Shown piece after piece: positions 61,889 to 64,000 of a DNA stretch of 64,000 bases. The DNA is from Rhodocyclaceae bacterium. GTDB lineage: Bacteria > Pseudomonadota > Gammaproteobacteria > Burkholderiales > Rhodocyclaceae. The stretch lies in assembly GCA_018262775.1 (NCBI GenBank), contig JADFDU010000057.1, positions 1-64,000 of the forward strand, given 5' to 3'. The notes beneath the pieces are model-generated. The model had not been told where the DNA came from. It saw nothing but the letters and a program-made list of their open reading frames with translations, and made no database searches. A program made the translations under genes and the position numbers. The first letter of the stretch is position 1. Each line of letters begins with the position of its first letter.

Positions 61889-62860
61889 TCATGCCCGCCC
61901 CTGCGCGGTGAGAAAGATGCCGGCGAGGATGAGGGCAATGCCGACGAGGTGGTAGAGCGCCGGCTGCTCGCCGAGGAACAACATCGACAGCAGTATGCCG
62001 AAGGCCGGCATGAGGTGCATGAACTGGCCGGCGCGGTTGCCGCCGACTTCCGCCACGGCGCGGTTCCAGAAGATGAAGCCCAGCGCCGCCGGAAAGATGC
62101 CGGCGTAGGCGATGGCGGCGAAGGCCGGCACGCCCGGCACGATGAGTTTTCCCGAGGCCATTTCCCACAGATAGAACGGCGTCAGCCCGGCCAGCCCCCA
62201 CAACGAGATGGCGGCGAGGAAGGAGAGGGCATGCAGCGTCGGCGGCCGGTGTGCCAGCAGCACGGTGTACAACGCCCAGAAGAGCATCGCCGCGAGCACC
62301 CAGAGATCGCCGGCGTTCGGGCGCAGTTCGAGCAATCGCGCCAGTTCGCCATGGGCGATGATGGCAATGACGCCCGAGAGGGACACCATCACCCCCAGCC
62401 ATGCCAGCCGACTCAGGCGCTTGCGGAACAGCGCCCAGGAGAGGCCGATGATCATGATCGGCGTGGCCGAGGCGAGCAGCACGCCGTTGGTGGCGGTGGT
62501 GAGGGCGAGGCCGGTGTAGGTCAGGGCGTTGTGGCAGGCGCCGCCGGTGAGTCCGAGCAGGGCCAGTACTTTCCAGCGCATGAGGATCTCGCGCCATTGC
62601 GCGCGCAGGTGCGGCCAGGCCCACGGCAGCAGGCAGGCGAAGGCGATGGCCCAGCGCCAGAAGGACAGCGCGATGGGCGGTACGTCGTCGCGGATCCAGC
62701 GGCCGACCACCCAGTTGCCCGACCAGAAGAGCACGGTCAGGGTCAGCAGCAGGTAGGCGAAAGCCCGGGAAGGAGCGGGGTCGGGGGTATCCAAAACGGG
62801 TAGCGGGCTGGCGGCAGGGGTGGCGGAGATTCTAACCGGTGGGTAATTGATCGAGGTCAA
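61889..62860 (-). CDS. DMT-family (EamA) transporter
   Basis: A 323-residue membrane protein with ten hydrophobic segments in two EamA repeats (about residues 33-165 and 180-318). The first has FWSGNWVVGRWI and the second FFWALYTVLLAHRP. Such proteins export metabolites or amino acids; the substrate cannot be predicted. It is divergent from the GltD-like gene. Confidence 0.85.
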   Translation of the reverse strand: MTSINYPPVRISATPAASPLPVLDTPDPAPSRAFAYLLLTLTVLFWSGNWVVGRWIRDDVPPIALSFWRWAIAFACLLPWAWPHLRAQWREILMRWKVLALLGLTGGACHNALTYTGLALTTATNGVLLASATPIMIIGLSWALFRKRLSRLAWLGVMVSLSGVIAIIAHGELARLLELRPNAGDLWVLAAMLFWALYTVLLAHRPPTLHALSFLAAISLWGLAGLTPFYLWEMASGKLIVPGVPAFAAIAYAGIFPAALGFIFWNRAVAEVGGNRAGQFMHLMPAFGILLSMLFLGEQPALYHLVGIALILAGIFLTAQGRA

Positions 62861-62914
62861 ATCGAAGGATGATTTATGACCGCATTATGCCCATGAATGT
62901 CAGGAGGGGGAACG

Positions 62915-62938
62915 GTAAGTACCACTGTAAGTACCACT
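62915..62938. repeat. Tandem 12-bp repeat in the divergent intergenic region
   Basis: GTAAGTACCACT occurs twice without spacer (62915-62926 and 62927-62938) in the 106 bases between the transporter and the GltD-like gene. Two adjacent same-orientation sites may bind a regulator. Confidence 0.5.
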
Positions 62939-62966
62939 ATAGGCCCCCGCCATGAAGGAGGAAGGA

Positions 62967-64000
62967 ATGGGCGAGATCAAACCGCCGCCGCAGGCGTCCG
63001 GCGCGCCGGTGAGCCAACCGAGCGAATACCTCTCGGACGACCCGCGCGACATCGGCTGGGTCAAGCAGAATGTCCCCTGCCAGACGGCCTGTCCGGCAGG
63101 CACCAACGTCCCGGTCTACATCCGCGAAATCATCGAGCGCCAGTTCGGCCGCTCCTACGAAACCAACCGCGAAGCGAATGTCCTGCCCGGCGTACTCGGC
63201 CGCATCTGCTCGCGGCCGTGCGAGGCGCAGTGTCGCCACGGCTGGCCCGGCAACGGCGAGCCGGTGGCGATCTGCCATCTGAAGCGCGTCGCCGCCGACC
63301 TCAAGGACGCCGGCCACCGTATCACCGAGCGCCTCTACTCCCCCACTGGCAAGCGCGTGGCCATCGTCGGCGCTGGTCCGGCCGGCGTGGCGGCGGCCCA
63401 TGACCTGTCGCTGCTCGGCCACGACGTGGTGATCTTCGAGCGCGAGGAGCGCGCCGGTGGCATGCTGCGCTATGGCATCCCGGAATTCCGCCTGCCACGC
63501 GGCACGCTGGACATCGAGCTGCACAATGCACTGAGGCTTGGCGTACAAGTGCGCACCGGCGTCGAGATCGGCAACAAGGACGGCCAGATGCCCATGAGCA
63601 GCCTGCAGCAGGAATTCGATGCGGTGCTGCTCGCCACCGGCTGCATGGCGGCTTCGCCCTTGCCGCTGCTGGGCGAATGGGAGCAGCGCGAACTGCGCAG
63701 CATGGAGGGCGTCGAGTATGGCCTGGACTTCCTCATGGAGATGCACCGCGGCGTGGAAAAGACCGTCGGCAAGCGCGTGGCGGTGGTCGGCGCCGGCTTC
63801 ACGGCGCTGGATTGCGCGCGCGTGGCAGCGCGTCTGGGGGCGCAGGAAGTCACCATCCACATCCGCACGGCGGAGGAATACATCCCCGTCGCGCCGGAGG
63901 AGATATTCGAGGCGAAGCGCGAGGGCGTGCGCATCAAGGGTCTGCGTACCCCCGTCGGCCTGACGGTCGAGGGCAACCGTCTGACCGGCATCGAGTTCGT
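62967..64000 (+). CDS. GltD-like NAD(P)/FAD oxidoreductase, cut by the right edge
   Basis: The visible 344 residues match the glutamate-synthase small-subunit and dihydropyrimidine-dehydrogenase type. An N-terminal Fe-S domain has NVPCQTACPAGTNVPVYI and GRICSRPCEAQCRHG. It is followed by the FAD motif VAIVGAGPAGVAAAHDL and GGMLRYGIPEFRLPRG, and a second dinucleotide motif, VAVVGAGFTALDCARVAARL. The ATG at 62967 follows AAGGAGGAAGG. No glutamate-synthase large subunit is adjacent, so it may be an electron-transfer subunit of another enzyme encoded further right. Confidence 0.85.
   Translation, partial: MGEIKPPPQASGAPVSQPSEYLSDDPRDIGWVKQNVPCQTACPAGTNVPVYIREIIERQFGRSYETNREANVLPGVLGRICSRPCEAQCRHGWPGNGEPVAICHLKRVAADLKDAGHRITERLYSPTGKRVAIVGAGPAGVAAAHDLSLLGHDVVIFEREERAGGMLRYGIPEFRLPRGTLDIELHNALRLGVQVRTGVEIGNKDGQMPMSSLQQEFDAVLLATGCMAASPLPLLGEWEQRELRSMEGVEYGLDFLMEMHRGVEKTVGKRVAVVGAGFTALDCARVAARLGAQEVTIHIRTAEEYIPVAPEEIFEAKREGVRIKGLRTPVGLTVEGNRLTGIEF

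Overview
The window is GC-rich DNA from a betaproteobacterium, most likely of the Rhodocyclales (Azoarcus/Thauera/Aromatoleum type). The evidence is a complete box-pathway cluster for aerobic benzoyl-CoA degradation, the prfB-lysS pair with a classical RF2 frameshift site, and several families of short GC-rich intergenic repeats. The placement is inferred from gene content and not from any database search.

Positions 1 to about 17150 are an integrated conjugative or mobilizable element ending beside a tRNA-Val(CAC) gene (17155-17229, minus strand). From left to right it holds: small genes, one cut by the window edge; a noncoding stretch with helically phased CGAC boxes and a candidate oriT; a mobilization operon (MobC-like protein, 714-aa MOBP relaxase, a coiled-coil gene nested in another frame of the relaxase gene, and a broken relaxase copy just upstream); a transfer module ending in a DotA/TraY-family membrane protein (IncI-like type IVB secretion); an AlpA-like regulator; a run of small cargo genes including a DUF6573 protein; and, on the minus strand next to the tRNA, a restriction-modification operon of ribbon-helix-helix regulator, m5C methyltransferase, nuclease and Vsr. 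A 28-bp perfect palindrome precedes that operon. No integrase or other transfer core gene is visible, so much of the element lies left of the window.

Positions 17300-39560 are chromosomal core: gltX, mnmC, a glycine-zipper protein, prfB-lysS, a CorC-like protein, recJ, lolC-lolD, a chemoreceptor, comEC, a DUF411 protein, an FCSD-like flavoprotein, an alpha/beta hydrolase and a quinone oxidoreductase.

Positions 39850-55700 are the benzoate region. boxC-boxB-boxA and the regulator boxR lie on the minus strand. Divergent from them are a DUF4863 gene and benzoate-CoA ligase bclA, followed by a two-component system, a five-gene branched-chain-type ABC transporter and an alpha/beta hydrolase. Together they would import benzoate, activate it to benzoyl-CoA, epoxidise it with BoxAB and open the ring with BoxC. 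The later semialdehyde dehydrogenase is not in the window.

Positions 55700-64000 hold a possibly acquired HEPN-like gene, an SDR and DUF1304 pair, a small inverted-repeat element at the end of msrA, msrB, a metallopeptidase-like gene, vapBC, a flavodoxin-like gene, mtfA, a DMT exporter and the start of a GltD-like oxidoreductase cut by the right edge.

The most unusual signals are: (1) a palindromic repeat family that seems to encode an in-frame N-terminal insert in two unrelated ATPases, LolD and the LivF homologue; (2) the restriction-modification operon led by an RHH protein with a palindromic operator; (3) the overprinted mobilization gene beside a truncated relaxase duplicate; (4) eight CGAC boxes at exact 11-bp phasing within blocks.
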